Numbered from the stretch's first letter, positions 26,253 to 34,930 are shown. The stretch: 64,000 bases of DNA from an uncultured Clostridia bacterium (GCA_927362715.1 CAKMIX010000003.1:62001-126000), one strand, 5' to 3'. Numbers and translations are program-made. The notes: generated by a model not told the origin, from the letters alone.

Positions 26253-27257
26253 TCAAACCGTATGTGCCTGTAAATACGCATGAATCAACGGCAGAACTTC
26301 CTCGTCGTATTCGCCGAAGATACTCATATTTTCACGGTTGAAGCCGTGTCCCGCCCCCTCGATCACATGCAGCTCGGCGTGCGCATACGTATCCGCCGCG
26401 CGCTGCGAATACGAAAGCGGAACTACCGGGTCTGCCGAGCCGTGTAAAATCAGAACGTCGCGGGTATAGCCACGGATATTTTCATATACGTCGAACCCAT
26501 GCAGCGCGCGCACATATTCACGCCCGACGGGCATCCCCGACATGGCAAAAGCGCTAAGCTGCAGGTCTGAAATCTGACCGGGGTCCCGGAAAAAATTTGT
26601 GATCTGCTCCGCCATGCTGAACCCCGGGTACATGAGGATCAGTCCGCGGATCTCCGAAGGATGGCGTGCCGCGGTCAAAGCGGAAACAAGTCCGCCCTGG
26701 CTTGTACCCAGCAGGAAGATATTGTCTTTGTCGATGCCGTCCATCGCTTCAAAACGGCGCAGTACGGCTTCCAAATCCGAAACCTCCGTGAATACGGTCA
26801 TATCGGTCGTTTCGCCGTCACTTTTGCTGTTTGTGCTTCCGCCGCAGAAATCGAAGCAATATGCGGCATAGCCGTTTTGCGCAAGGTCGATGCAATAGGC
26901 GTTCATCGACGCATGCGTCAGTGAGAAGCTGTGCGATAATAGGACGACAGGCAGAGGCGTGGGTGCGCTTTTTGGCAAATACAGCTTGCCGTAAATATCG
27001 TTTTCCCCGTTTTTGCACCAAAGCTCCTGTACCGAATAAGCATACGGTATGCCTACTTCCCGGTTCGGCGTAGACGTCTGGGGCTTTGTTGTTTGTGCGG
27101 CAGAGGCGGTCGCCTGCGGTTGCGTTTCTGACAGTGCTGCCGAAACCGTAGTGCCGGGCGAAGCAGGTGTGGTTACAGCCGTTTCCGGCTGATTGCCGCA
27201 TCCCGCAAGCGACAGCAGAAAAGCAAAGCCAATGAATAAAGCGAAACTTTTTTTCAT
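26253..27257 (-). CDS. alpha/beta hydrolase lipoprotein
   Basis: Start MKKSFALFIGFAFLLSLAGC (ATG at 27257, GAGGG just upstream) gives a lipobox LAGC, so a 334-residue membrane-anchored extracellular protein. A Thr/Ser/Ala-rich linker follows. The hydrolase domain has the oxyanion strand VVLLSHSFS, the nucleophile elbow LGTSQGGL (Ser), the acid in LHGSADPVVPLS (Asp) and the His in EGAGHGFN. These resemble feruloyl/acetyl esterases and dipeptidyl-peptidase-like hydrolases; the substrate may be a plant-polymer ester. It has its own promoter. Confidence 0.85.
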   Translation of the reverse strand: MKKSFALFIGFAFLLSLAGCGNQPETAVTTPASPGTTVSAALSETQPQATASAAQTTKPQTSTPNREVGIPYAYSVQELWCKNGENDIYGKLYLPKSAPTPLPVVLLSHSFSLTHASMNAYCIDLAQNGYAAYCFDFCGGSTNSKSDGETTDMTVFTEVSDLEAVLRRFEAMDGIDKDNIFLLGTSQGGLVSALTAARHPSEIRGLILMYPGFSMAEQITNFFRDPGQISDLQLSAFAMSGMPVGREYVRALHGFDVYENIRGYTRDVLILHGSADPVVPLSYSQRAADTYAHAELHVIEGAGHGFNRENMSIFGEYDEEVLPLIHAYLQAHTV

Positions 27258-27307
27258 AGTACCCTCGTTATGCTCCCTTACAGAATGTGTCAAAATTACC
27301 CGATCCC

Positions 27308-27336
27308 ATCATAGCGCCCATATCGCTGGAAGTCAA
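27308..27336 (-). promoter_or_regulatory. promoter for the lipoprotein hydrolase
   Basis: On the minus strand TTGACT, 17 bases, TATGAT. The stretch from 27337 to 27529 shows no gene. Confidence 0.65.
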
Positions 27337-27584
27337 GGGTATTCAAAGCGTAAAATACGGGTTCCCGCAAAGCGCATTTTTGGCGGATTCTTCAAAAATT
27401 TGTAACGACTTTACCTCTGATTATTTCAAGCCTGTTTGTTCCGCAAAATACAAAGCTATAATTTGGTTTTGCCGGCTCTTATTTTAATTGAATGCTTTGT
27501 ATGCATCGCGCTGCTGAATTCCTTTCCGGCATCCGCAGACAAAAAAAGAATACCCCGTCATCTTCCGACGGGGTATTGCTTCTT

Positions 27585-27604
27585 TGGAGCGGCTGATGGG
27601 AGTC
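27585..27604 (-). pseudogene. tRNA-Gly 3' fragment
   Basis: Twenty bases identical to the CCA end and distal acceptor/T-arm of the intact tRNA-Gly 130 bases away, followed (minus strand) by its own copy of the terminator at about 27549-27577. Confidence 0.75.
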
Positions 27605-27669
27605 TCCCCCGGACTGTTTTTTGCGCGCTGCGGCGCGCCGTCCTGTTCTCCTCCACACATCCGCAAACC

Positions 27670-27706
27670 AAAAAACAAATACCCCGTCGGGGGACGACGG
27701 GGTATT
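27670..27706 (-). terminator. terminator of the tRNA-Pro/tRNA-Gly unit
   Basis: On the minus strand AATACCCCGTCG / CGACGGGGTATT with a 5-base loop, then TTGTTTTTT. Confidence 0.85.
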
Positions 27707-27713
27707 GGTTCTT

Positions 27714-27787
27714 TGGAGCGGCTGATGGGAGTCGAACCCACCTGTCAAGCTTGGGAAGCTTGCATTCTACCGATGAACTACAGCCGC
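27714..27787 (-). tRNA. tRNA-Gly(CCC)
   Basis: Minus-strand cloverleaf: acceptor GCGGCTG/CAGCCGC, anticodon stem CAAGC/GCTTG with loop TTCCCAA (anticodon CCC), T loop TTCGACT, discriminator T and encoded CCA. Confidence 0.95.
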
Positions 27788-27792
27788 ATATG

Positions 27793-27824
27793 CGAATGAC
27801 GCGGCAAAACGCGCGCGTCATTCG
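27793..27824 (-). promoter_or_regulatory. hairpin between the two tRNAs
   Basis: Perfect 11-bp stem CGAATGACGCG / CGCGTCATTCG with a 10-base loop in the tRNA-Pro to tRNA-Gly spacer; no U-tract, so probably a processing structure. Confidence 0.55.
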
Positions 27825-27827
27825 ATT

Positions 27828-27903
27828 TGGTCCGAGTGGCGAGACTTGAACTCACGGCCTCTTGACCCCCAGTCAAGCGCGCTACCAGCTGCGCCACACC
27901 CGG
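27828..27903 (-). tRNA. tRNA-Pro(GGG)
   Basis: Minus-strand cloverleaf: acceptor CCGGGTG/CACTCGG, anticodon stem CTTGA/TCAAG with loop CTGGGGG (anticodon GGG), T loop TTCAAGT, A73 and encoded CCA. Confidence 0.95.
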
Positions 27904-27944
27904 ATATACTGCATTTGCCGAAGGCATCGGCAAACTGCTCGAAT

Positions 27945-27973
27945 ATAGTAGCACAAGATTCAGAAATTTGCAA
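27945..27973 (-). promoter_or_regulatory. promoter for the tRNA-Pro/tRNA-Gly unit
   Basis: Minus strand TTGCAA, 17 bases, TACTAT with TGC ahead. An 8-bp hairpin (TTTGCCGA/TCGGCAAA, 27914-27934) lies in the short leader. Confidence 0.65.
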
Positions 27974-28067
27974 GAGGATTTTTACATTTTTCCGTATTTT
28001 TGTGCTTTTCGGCTTCGGGAAAGCTGCGCACAGGCGGATTTCGCATATTTCCTTTTCGATTTTCAAA

Positions 28068-28096
28068 TTGACAAAGCAGACGTACACTTTTATACT
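28068..28096 (+). promoter_or_regulatory. promoter for the DUF5054 gene
   Basis: TTGACA, 17 bases, TATACT, 54 bases before the ATG. Confidence 0.75.
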
Positions 28097-28150
28097 GAAC
28101 ATAAAGTTATGTGCGGCTATTGTGCAAGCGCCGCCAAAAGGAGCATCCGC

Positions 28151-30223
28151 ATGAAAAAGATCATCGTTGTTTCCAAGACCCATTTGGATCTTGGGTTTAC
28201 GGATTTCGCCTCTGTGGTTTGTGAAACGTATCGCAACACCTATATTCCAAACGCGATTTCTCTTGCACGGGAACTCAACACGCCGCAGCATAAGCGGTTT
28301 ATTTGGACAACGGGTTCCTGGATTTTACAGGACACGCTGCAAAACGGGACGAAAAAGCAAAAAGAGGCGTTGGCCGCCGCGCTTCAGCGCGGGGACATCG
28401 TGCCGCATGCTCTGCCGTTTACCACGCACACCGAGCTTTTGGATGCGGATACGCTTGAATACGGTTTGTCCATCGTGGAAAAACTGGATAAGCTACGTGG
28501 AAAGAAGACCATCGCCGCCAAAATGACCGATGTGCCCGGGCACACGAAAGCGCTCGTGCCGCTGCTTGCGAAGCACGGCATCAAGCTTTTGCACCTCGGC
28601 GTCAACGGCGCGTCCGCGCTCGCCAAAGTCCCGCCGTGTTTTTTGTGGAAATGCGGTGGCGCCGAAGTGGTCGTGATCTATTCTGGCGATTACGGCGGCG
28701 CGTTTCAAGACCCGCGCGTCGAAGAGGTTTTGTATTTTGACCATACGCTCGACAATCACGGTACGCCGAGCGCGGACCATATCCTCAAAAAGCTGAAAGC
28801 GATCGAACAACAGTTCCCCGGCTATACGGTCGAAGCGGGTACGATGGACGAAATAGCGGAAGTGCTTTGGGAAAAGCGGCACGACCTGCCCGTTGTCACC
28901 GAGGAGATCGGCGATACCTGGATCCACGGCAGTGCCGCCGATCCATACAAATCCGCCGCTCTGCGCGAACTTATGGTACGCAAAAGAAAGTGGCTTGCCG
29001 ACGGCTCCACGACGCGGGAAAGTGCAGAATATGCCGGGTTTAGCGACGCGCTGTTGTGTATTGCGGAGCATACCTGCGGCATGGATATGAAAAAATATTT
29101 TTCCGACTATGAGCACTACTTAAAGCCGGATTTCGAAGCCGCGCGGAAAAAAGACTGTGTGCATGTGCACCATCCGTTCCGCGACTTCCCGCAGAATTTT
29201 CTGGTGGTGATAGGAAGGCTTGCGCGTGAAAAAAAGCTCTGCTCGTACAGCACCATGGAGCAAAGCTGGGCGGAGCAGCGCGCCTATGTGCAAAAGGCGT
29301 TGGATGCCCTTTCGCCCGCGCACAAAAAAGAGGCGTTGTCTGCGCTCGCTGCGCTTCGTCCCGAGCAGCCCGAAGAGATAACGGACGCAGCCTCGCTGCA
29401 AGCGCACGCGCCGCTTGTCTGCGGCAAATGGCAGCTTACGCTCAACGAACTCGGCGGCATCGAAAGTCTGACCTGTAATGGGAAAGAAGTTTTGCGCCAA
29501 AACGACAGCCCGCTTTGTGAATACCGTTCGTTCGGTGCGGAGGACTATGACTACTGGCTGCAGCACTATACCCGCAACATCAAAGAAACCTACGCCTGGG
29601 CAGTTGGGGATTTTGCCCGCCCGCTGCTTAAATATGTTTCGGGGAAATACCCGACAGGCAGATTCCCTTATACCTGTACGGCAGCGTCCGCGCCGCAGGT
29701 CACGGACAGTATGGCGGAAATCACCCTGCATTTGACCTGCGATAAAGCGGTGTGCGAGCAGCTTGGCGCGCCGCGGCTCGTGCAGGTCGTTTACCGCCTG
29801 ACCGATGCGGGGCTTCAAATGGAGGTGTCGTGGTTCGGCAAGGACGCGAACCGCTTGACGGAAGCGTTTTACCTGCACCTGTTCCCCGCAAAAGGGGGCT
29901 TTACCGTCCGTAAGCTCGGCACGTACCTTTCGCCGTTCGATGTGGTGTCCATGGGCTCGCGCAGCCTGCACGCCGTCGAGTGCGCAAATTTACAAACCGA
30001 GGACGGGACGTTCGAGCTTCGCAGCCGTCACGCGCCGCTGCTGTGCCTTGGCAAAGGTAAAATTTTGGAGTTCGACGACAAAACAGAGGATATCGAACGC
30101 GACGGGATCACCTACATTCTCCAAGATAACGTTTGGGGCACGAATTTCCCGCTGTGGTACTCGGACAATGCGCGCTTTGTATTCACCGTGCGCGAAGCGG
30201 AAGCCGATGCTGCGGAAAAATAA
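28151..30223 (+). CDS. DUF5054 protein, GH38-like fold
   Basis: The ATG at 28151 follows AAAGGAG and gives 690 residues; the longer frame reaches back through the promoter and is rejected. The N-terminus KKIIVVSKTHLDLGFTDFA matches the opening of DUF5054 proteins, which resemble the alpha-mannosidase (GH38) fold; the H-x-D here would be a zinc-site pair by analogy. GVNGASALAKVPPCFLW and EEIGDTWIHGSAADPYK are other conserved stretches. The C-terminal half is beta-rich, as in GH38 enzymes. No signal peptide. Likely a cytoplasmic glycosidase on imported glycans; activity is inferred only from fold. Confidence 0.75.
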   Translation: MKKIIVVSKTHLDLGFTDFASVVCETYRNTYIPNAISLARELNTPQHKRFIWTTGSWILQDTLQNGTKKQKEALAAALQRGDIVPHALPFTTHTELLDADTLEYGLSIVEKLDKLRGKKTIAAKMTDVPGHTKALVPLLAKHGIKLLHLGVNGASALAKVPPCFLWKCGGAEVVVIYSGDYGGAFQDPRVEEVLYFDHTLDNHGTPSADHILKKLKAIEQQFPGYTVEAGTMDEIAEVLWEKRHDLPVVTEEIGDTWIHGSAADPYKSAALRELMVRKRKWLADGSTTRESAEYAGFSDALLCIAEHTCGMDMKKYFSDYEHYLKPDFEAARKKDCVHVHHPFRDFPQNFLVVIGRLAREKKLCSYSTMEQSWAEQRAYVQKALDALSPAHKKEALSALAALRPEQPEEITDAASLQAHAPLVCGKWQLTLNELGGIESLTCNGKEVLRQNDSPLCEYRSFGAEDYDYWLQHYTRNIKETYAWAVGDFARPLLKYVSGKYPTGRFPYTCTAASAPQVTDSMAEITLHLTCDKAVCEQLGAPRLVQVVYRLTDAGLQMEVSWFGKDANRLTEAFYLHLFPAKGGFTVRKLGTYLSPFDVVSMGSRSLHAVECANLQTEDGTFELRSRHAPLLCLGKGKILEFDDKTEDIERDGITYILQDNVWGTNFPLWYSDNARFVFTVREAEADAAEK

Positions 30224-30241
30224 AATTTAAAAAAATCGGAA

Positions 30242-30270
30242 TTGACAAAATTCGTGCCGCATGGTAGAAT
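30242..30270 (+). promoter_or_regulatory. distal promoter upstream of carA (P1)
   Basis: TTGACA, 17 bases, TAGAAT. An inverted repeat CGTGCCGC (30253-30260) / GCGGCACG (30284-30291) brackets the -10 and start site, a candidate operator. Confidence 0.7.
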
Positions 30271-30310
30271 TTAAAAAATTTGCGCGGCACGCGGGAAAGG
30301 AATCGAAACG

Positions 30311-30415
30311 ATGCACGGCTTTTTTCAAAAATCCCGGCAAAATTTGTCCGTCTTTCCCTTTGCATCGGAGGGCGCTTTTTCCGTTTCCGTTTTTCCTTTT
30401 CCCATTTGTTTTTAA
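30311..30415 (+). CDS. Phe-rich leader peptide upstream of carAB
   Basis: A 34-residue frame (starts MHGFFQKSRQ, ends VFPFPICF) with AAAGGA ten bases upstream. Eight of 34 residues are Phe and all eight use TTT; the last 37 bases are almost all pyrimidine with many T runs. The stop codon overlaps the base of a strong terminator stem. This geometry recalls the enterobacterial pyrBI leader, where UTP-dependent polymerase pausing lets a ribosome block the terminator. It might instead be an independent small protein gene, since a second promoter lies after the terminator. Confidence 0.5.
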   Translation: MHGFFQKSRQNLSVFPFASEGAFSVSVFPFPICF

Positions 30416-30444
30416 AGCGGCGGTTTTACCGTCGCTTATTTTTT
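30415..30444 (+). terminator. attenuator/terminator after the leader peptide
   Basis: Stem AAGCGGCGGT / ACCGTCGCTT (one G-U pair), 3-base loop, then ATTTTTT. The first stem base is the last base of the leader stop codon. Confidence 0.8.
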
Positions 30445-30475
30445 GGCGCGCGGCGAAAATACAGCGGCAATTCGG

Positions 30476-30504
30476 TTGAAATCCGATGGATTGTATGCTA
30501 CAAT
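30476..30504 (+). promoter_or_regulatory. proximal promoter of carAB (P2)
   Basis: TTGAAA, 17 bases, TACAAT with TGC ahead; located after the terminator and 44 bases before the carA start. Confidence 0.6.
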
Positions 30505-30547
30505 AAACTGTTGAAATGTGTGTATTCGGAAAGGATCGGTGAAGGCT

Positions 30548-31630
30548 TTGAAGGCGTACTTAATGCTGGAGGACGGCTCCGTCTATGAAGGACAGGCGCA
30601 CGGCGATTTTCGGGAGACGGTGTGTGAAGTTGTATTTAACACCTCCATGACGGGCTATGTGGAGATATTGACCGACCCTTCGTATGCCGGGCAGGGCGTT
30701 GTGATGACCTACCCGATGATCGGCAACTACGGGATCTCCCGCGAGGACTTTGAAAGCGAACGGCTGCAGCCGAGCGCCTTTTTAGTGCACGAGCTGTGTG
30801 ACACGCCTTCCAATTTCCGCTGCACCGATACGATCGAAAATCTTTTAAAAGAATTCGGCATCCCCTGTATGTCGGGGCTCGACACGCGCGCCGTCGTCAA
30901 AAAGCTGCGCGAATCGGGTACCATGCGCGGCGTGCTGACCGGCGACATTTCCGACAAAGACCGCCTAATGCAGGAAATCTATGCCTACAAGCAGGAAGGG
31001 CTTGTGGAAAGTGTCTCCTGCAAGGCACCGTATGTAGCAGGCAAAGGCAATACAGGCGCGAAGATCGCACTTTACGACTTCGGCACAAAGCGTAATATTG
31101 TGGAAAGTCTTGCTTCGCGCGGGTGCGAGGTTACGGTGTACCCTGCGTGGACAAGCGCCGAAACCGTGCTTTCTACGCATCCCGACGGCGTGATGCTCTC
31201 CAACGGCCCGGGCGACCCCGCCGCTTGCGTAAACATCATCCGCGAGATCCGTAAGATCTACAACTACGGCGTGCCGACCTTTGCCATCTGTCTCGGACAT
31301 CAGCTGACCGCGCTTGCTGTCGGCGGCGAGACGGAGCGCATGAAATACGGTCACCGCGGCGCGAACCATCCGGTCAAATTCCTGCATGAGGATCGCACCT
31401 ACCTTTCCTCGCAGAACCACGGTTATATGGTAAAGGCCGAGGGTCTGCCGCAAAACGCCGAGGTGCACTGCGTCAACGTCAACGACGGCACGGTGGAGGG
31501 CATCCTTTACCACGGCAAGCCGATTTTCACGGTGCAGTTCCACCCGGAGGCGAATGCAGGTCCGCGCGACACGGCGTTCCTGTTTGATAAATTCCTGAAA
31601 ATGGCGGCGGAGGGCAGATACGATGATTGA
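30548..31630 (+). CDS. carA: carbamoyl-phosphate synthase small (glutaminase) subunit
   Basis: The TTG at 30548 gives the usual start (MKAYLMLEDGSVYEG) at 360 residues; an in-frame GTG three codons upstream is too close to AAAGGA. The N-terminal domain has FNTSMTGYVEILTDPSYAGQ. The class I amidotransferase domain has LSNGPGDPA, the catalytic Cys in FAICLGHQLTALAVGG and the His-Glu in VQFHPEANAGPRDT. It releases ammonia from glutamine for CarB in pyrimidine and arginine synthesis. It overlaps carB by 8 bases. Confidence 0.96.
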   Translation: MKAYLMLEDGSVYEGQAHGDFRETVCEVVFNTSMTGYVEILTDPSYAGQGVVMTYPMIGNYGISREDFESERLQPSAFLVHELCDTPSNFRCTDTIENLLKEFGIPCMSGLDTRAVVKKLRESGTMRGVLTGDISDKDRLMQEIYAYKQEGLVESVSCKAPYVAGKGNTGAKIALYDFGTKRNIVESLASRGCEVTVYPAWTSAETVLSTHPDGVMLSNGPGDPAACVNIIREIRKIYNYGVPTFAICLGHQLTALAVGGETERMKYGHRGANHPVKFLHEDRTYLSSQNHGYMVKAEGLPQNAEVHCVNVNDGTVEGILYHGKPIFTVQFHPEANAGPRDTAFLFDKFLKMAAEGRYDD

Positions 31631-34600
31631 CAAAAGCATTAAAAAGGTTATGGTCATAGGCTCCGGCCCCATCATCATCGGGCAGGCGGCGGAGTTTGAC
31701 TACGCGGGTACGCAGGCGTGCCGCTCCTTGAAAGAGGAGGGGATCGAGGTCGTGCTCGTCAACTCCAACCCCGCCACGATCATGACCGACGGCGACATCG
31801 CCGACAAGGTCTATATCGAGCCGCTCACCATCCCGACGCTGACCAAGATCATTGAAAAGGAAAAGCCCGATTCCCTTTTGCCCACCCTCGGCGGGCAGAC
31901 GGGGCTCAACCTCGCGATGGAGCTTGAGGAAAAGGGTGTCCTGAAAGAGAACGGCGTGCGGCTCATCGGCATCAACGCCACGGCAATCAAAAAAGCGGAG
32001 GATCGCCAGGAATTTAAAGATACCATGGAAAAGATCGGCGAGCCTTGCATTGAATCGCTTGTCGTGCATGATGTGGAATCCGCCGTGGAATTTTCCGCCA
32101 AGATCGGTTACCCCGTTATCGTGCGACCCGCGTATACCTTGGGCGGCACGGGCGGCGGCATTGCCGACAATGAAGAAGAGCTGCGCGAGATCTGCGCGAA
32201 CGGCCTGCGGCTTTCGCGCGTGACGGAAGTCCTCATCGAAAAGTGCATTGCCGGCTGGAAAGAGATCGAGTACGAGGTGATGCGCGACTCCAAGGGGAAC
32301 TGCATCACGGTCTGCAATATGGAAAACCTTGACCCCGTCGGCGTACATACGGGCGACTCCATCGTTGTGGCACCTTCGCAGACGCTGATGGATAAGGACT
32401 ATCAGATGCTGCGCTCGGCGGCGCTGAATATCATCACGGAGCTCGGCATCGAGGGCGGCTGCAACGTGCAGTTTGCCCTGCATCCCGATTCGTTCCAATA
32501 TGCCGTCATCGAGGTCAACCCCCGTGTGTCGCGTTCTTCTGCGCTCGCGTCTAAGGCGACGGGCTACCCCATCGCGCGCGTTGCGGCGAAGATCGCTTTG
32601 GGGTTAGGGCTTGACGAGATCCCAAACGCCGTCACGGGCAAGACCTTTGCGTCGTTTGAACCCGCGCTCGACTACTGCGTCGTCAAATTCCCGAAATGGC
32701 CGTTTGATAAATTTGTCACGGCAAAACGCACGCTCGGCACGCAGATGAAAGCGACGGGCGAGGTCATGGCGATCGCGCGTTCGTTTGAAGCGGCACTGCA
32801 AAAGGCGATGCACTCGCTTGAGGAAAACCGCAAAAGCCTGTTGTATCCCGAGTGGCTGGAAAAATCGCTGCCCGAGCTTGAAGAACTGTTGGAAAACATC
32901 GACAACACCCGTATTTACGTTGTCGCCGCGGCGATCTATAACGGTATGGCGCTTGAGAAGATCCATGACATCACCAAAATCGACATCTGGTTCTTGCAGA
33001 AGATCAAGGTCATCGTCGATATGGAAAAGCTTCTCTCCACCGGCTGCTGCGACCGCGATACGCTGCTCGAAGCCAAACGGCTTGGCTTTACCGACGACGT
33101 GATCGCGAAAAATGTCGGCGTGACGGAAGCGGCGATCAAGAATCTGCGCAAAATGTGGAACATCCGCCCCAGCTTTTCGGTGGTCGATACCTGTGCGGCG
33201 GAATTTGCGGCGCAGACGCCTTATTACTATTCCGACTACTGCGTCGAAAACGAAGTGGATACCACCAAGACCCGAAAGAAGATCATGGTGCTCGGCTCCG
33301 GCCCCATCCGCATCGGGCAGGGCATTGAGTTCGACTACTGCTCGGTACACTCCATATGGGCGCTGAAAAAAGCGGGCTGTGAGGCGATCATCGTCAACAA
33401 CAACCCCGAGACCGTTTCCACCGACTTCGACGTGTCCGACAAGCTGTATTTCGAGCCGCTCACGCCCGAATACGTTACCAATATTGTCGAATTGGAACAG
33501 CCCGACGGCGCGATCGTCCAGTTCGGCGGGCAGACCGCCATCAAGCTGACGAAAACGCTCAACGATCTCGGCGTGACCATTCTCGGCACGGATGCCGACC
33601 ACGTGGATGCCGCCGAGGACCGCGAGCGGTTCGACGAGATCCTTGAATATTGCGACATCGCCCGCCCGAAAGGGCAGACCGTGTTCACGACGGAAGAAGC
33701 GCTCGCCGCCGCGCACGCACTCGGCTATCCGGTGCTGGTGCGCCCGAGCTACGTCCTCGGCGGGCAGGGCATGCAGATCGCTGCCAACGACGACGACATC
33801 AATGAATTTATGGGTATCATCACCCGCACCATCCCCGACCTTTCCGAGCACCCCGTGCTTGTGGACAAGTATTTGATGGGGCAGGAGGTCGAGGTGGACG
33901 CCATCTGCGACGGGCGCGATATCCTCATCCCCGGTATCATGGAACACGTCGACCGCGCGGGCATCCACTCCGGCGACTCCATTTCCGTGTACCCGGCGGT
34001 CACGCTTTCCGAGCGCGTGCAGAAAACGATCGTCGATTACACCAAGCGTCTTGCCTCCGCGCTGCACGTCATCGGCATGATGAACATCCAGTTCATCGTC
34101 CTGCACGAGGAGGTCTATATCATCGAGGTCAACCCCCGTTCCTCGCGCACGGTGCCGTATATCAGCAAGGTCACGGGCATCCCCGCCATTTCCCTTGCGA
34201 CGCGCGCCATGCTCGGCGAGAAGATTCAGGATATGGGCTACGGCACGGGACTTTACCCGAACAGCGGCTACTATGCCATCAAGCTGCCCGTGTTCTCCTT
34301 TGAAAAGATCATCGGCGCAGATACGGCGCTCGGCCCCGAAATGAAATCCACGGGTGAGGTGCTCGGTATTTCGCAGGATTATAACGAGGCGCTTTTGAAG
34401 GCGTTTGAGGGCGGCGGTATCTCACTGCCGAAGGACGGCAAGATCATCGTCACGGTGCGTGATAAGGACAAGCCCGAAATCTGCGAAATGCTCAAAGCCT
34501 TTAAGGATTCCGACTTCCGCTTTTACGCCACGCCCGGCACGCGCAAGGCGCTGCTGGAAGCGGGCTTCCAAAACGTCAAGCCTGTCAACAAGATTTCCGG

Positions 34601-34841
34601 CGACAGCCCGAATATTCTCGACATGCTTTCGGCGGGGGATGTGTCGCTTATCATCAACACGCCTACCCACGGGCGCCTGCCTGACCGCGACGGCTTTAAG
34701 CTGCGCCGCATCGCGGTGGAAAGCGGCGCGTCGTGCTTAACGTCTCTTGACGCGGCGCGGGCGATCATGCAAAGCGCCTATATCGTGCCGAGCGATAAAA
34801 TGTCCTTAACGGACATCGCCACGCTGCAGATCAAGAAGTAA
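31623..34841 (+). CDS. carB: carbamoyl-phosphate synthase large subunit
   Basis: A 1072-residue protein of normal length with the internal duplication of the family: two ATP-grasp halves, each opening with VMVIGSGPIIIGQAAEFDY and IMVLGSGPIRIGQGIEFDY. Each half has a PVIVRPAYTLGG- or PVLVRPSYVLGG-type loop and a EVNPR(V/S)SRSSA/SRT metal-ligand segment. The C-terminal MGS-like regulatory domain begins near residue 930 (KIIVTVRDKDKPEI) and in homologues binds UMP or IMP. It forms carbamoyl phosphate with CarA. Confidence 0.98.
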   Translation: MIDKSIKKVMVIGSGPIIIGQAAEFDYAGTQACRSLKEEGIEVVLVNSNPATIMTDGDIADKVYIEPLTIPTLTKIIEKEKPDSLLPTLGGQTGLNLAMELEEKGVLKENGVRLIGINATAIKKAEDRQEFKDTMEKIGEPCIESLVVHDVESAVEFSAKIGYPVIVRPAYTLGGTGGGIADNEEELREICANGLRLSRVTEVLIEKCIAGWKEIEYEVMRDSKGNCITVCNMENLDPVGVHTGDSIVVAPSQTLMDKDYQMLRSAALNIITELGIEGGCNVQFALHPDSFQYAVIEVNPRVSRSSALASKATGYPIARVAAKIALGLGLDEIPNAVTGKTFASFEPALDYCVVKFPKWPFDKFVTAKRTLGTQMKATGEVMAIARSFEAALQKAMHSLEENRKSLLYPEWLEKSLPELEELLENIDNTRIYVVAAAIYNGMALEKIHDITKIDIWFLQKIKVIVDMEKLLSTGCCDRDTLLEAKRLGFTDDVIAKNVGVTEAAIKNLRKMWNIRPSFSVVDTCAAEFAAQTPYYYSDYCVENEVDTTKTRKKIMVLGSGPIRIGQGIEFDYCSVHSIWALKKAGCEAIIVNNNPETVSTDFDVSDKLYFEPLTPEYVTNIVELEQPDGAIVQFGGQTAIKLTKTLNDLGVTILGTDADHVDAAEDRERFDEILEYCDIARPKGQTVFTTEEALAAAHALGYPVLVRPSYVLGGQGMQIAANDDDINEFMGIITRTIPDLSEHPVLVDKYLMGQEVEVDAICDGRDILIPGIMEHVDRAGIHSGDSISVYPAVTLSERVQKTIVDYTKRLASALHVIGMMNIQFIVLHEEVYIIEVNPRSSRTVPYISKVTGIPAISLATRAMLGEKIQDMGYGTGLYPNSGYYAIKLPVFSFEKIIGADTALGPEMKSTGEVLGISQDYNEALLKAFEGGGISLPKDGKIIVTVRDKDKPEICEMLKAFKDSDFRFYATPGTRKALLEAGFQNVKPVNKISGDSPNILDMLSAGDVSLIINTPTHGRLPDRDGFKLRRIAVESGASCLTSLDAARAIMQSAYIVPSDKMSLTDIATLQIKK

Positions 34842-34862
34842 ACAAACCGCATAAAATGAGCA

Positions 34863-34891
34863 CGGCCCCCGCACTGCGGGGGTCGATTTTT
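34863..34891 (+). terminator. carAB terminator
   Basis: GGCCCCCGC / GCGGGGGTC stem (one G-U pair), 3-base loop, GATTTTT tail. Confidence 0.8.
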
Positions 34892-34901
34892 AAGATATAT
34901 A

Positions 34902-34930
34902 TTGATATGTTATCATAATTATGCTAAAAT
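34902..34930 (+). promoter_or_regulatory. toxin-antitoxin promoter with palindromic operator
   Basis: TTGATA, 17 bases, TAAAAT. The perfect palindrome CATAATTATG (34914-34923) fills the spacer, where the antitoxin could bind to repress itself. Confidence 0.65.

Larger units (their letters stand above)
27530..27733. repeat. two copies of a ~75-bp repeat made of tRNA-Gly 3' end plus terminator
   Basis: Copy A is 27530-27604 and copy B 27658-27733. Both run CATCCGCA, an A-rich tract, the AATACCCCGTC hairpin, then TTCTTTGGAGCGGCTGATGG and GAGTC. Copy B is the end of the intact tRNA-Gly gene; copy A is detached. Confidence 0.85.

Noticed and set aside
27530..27733. CRISPR-like repeat
   Set aside because: Only two copies and they are explained by the tRNA-Gly end plus terminator.
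32604..34106. 500-residue minus-strand frame opposite carB
   Set aside because: Antisense to a textbook carB; no ribosome site or domain.
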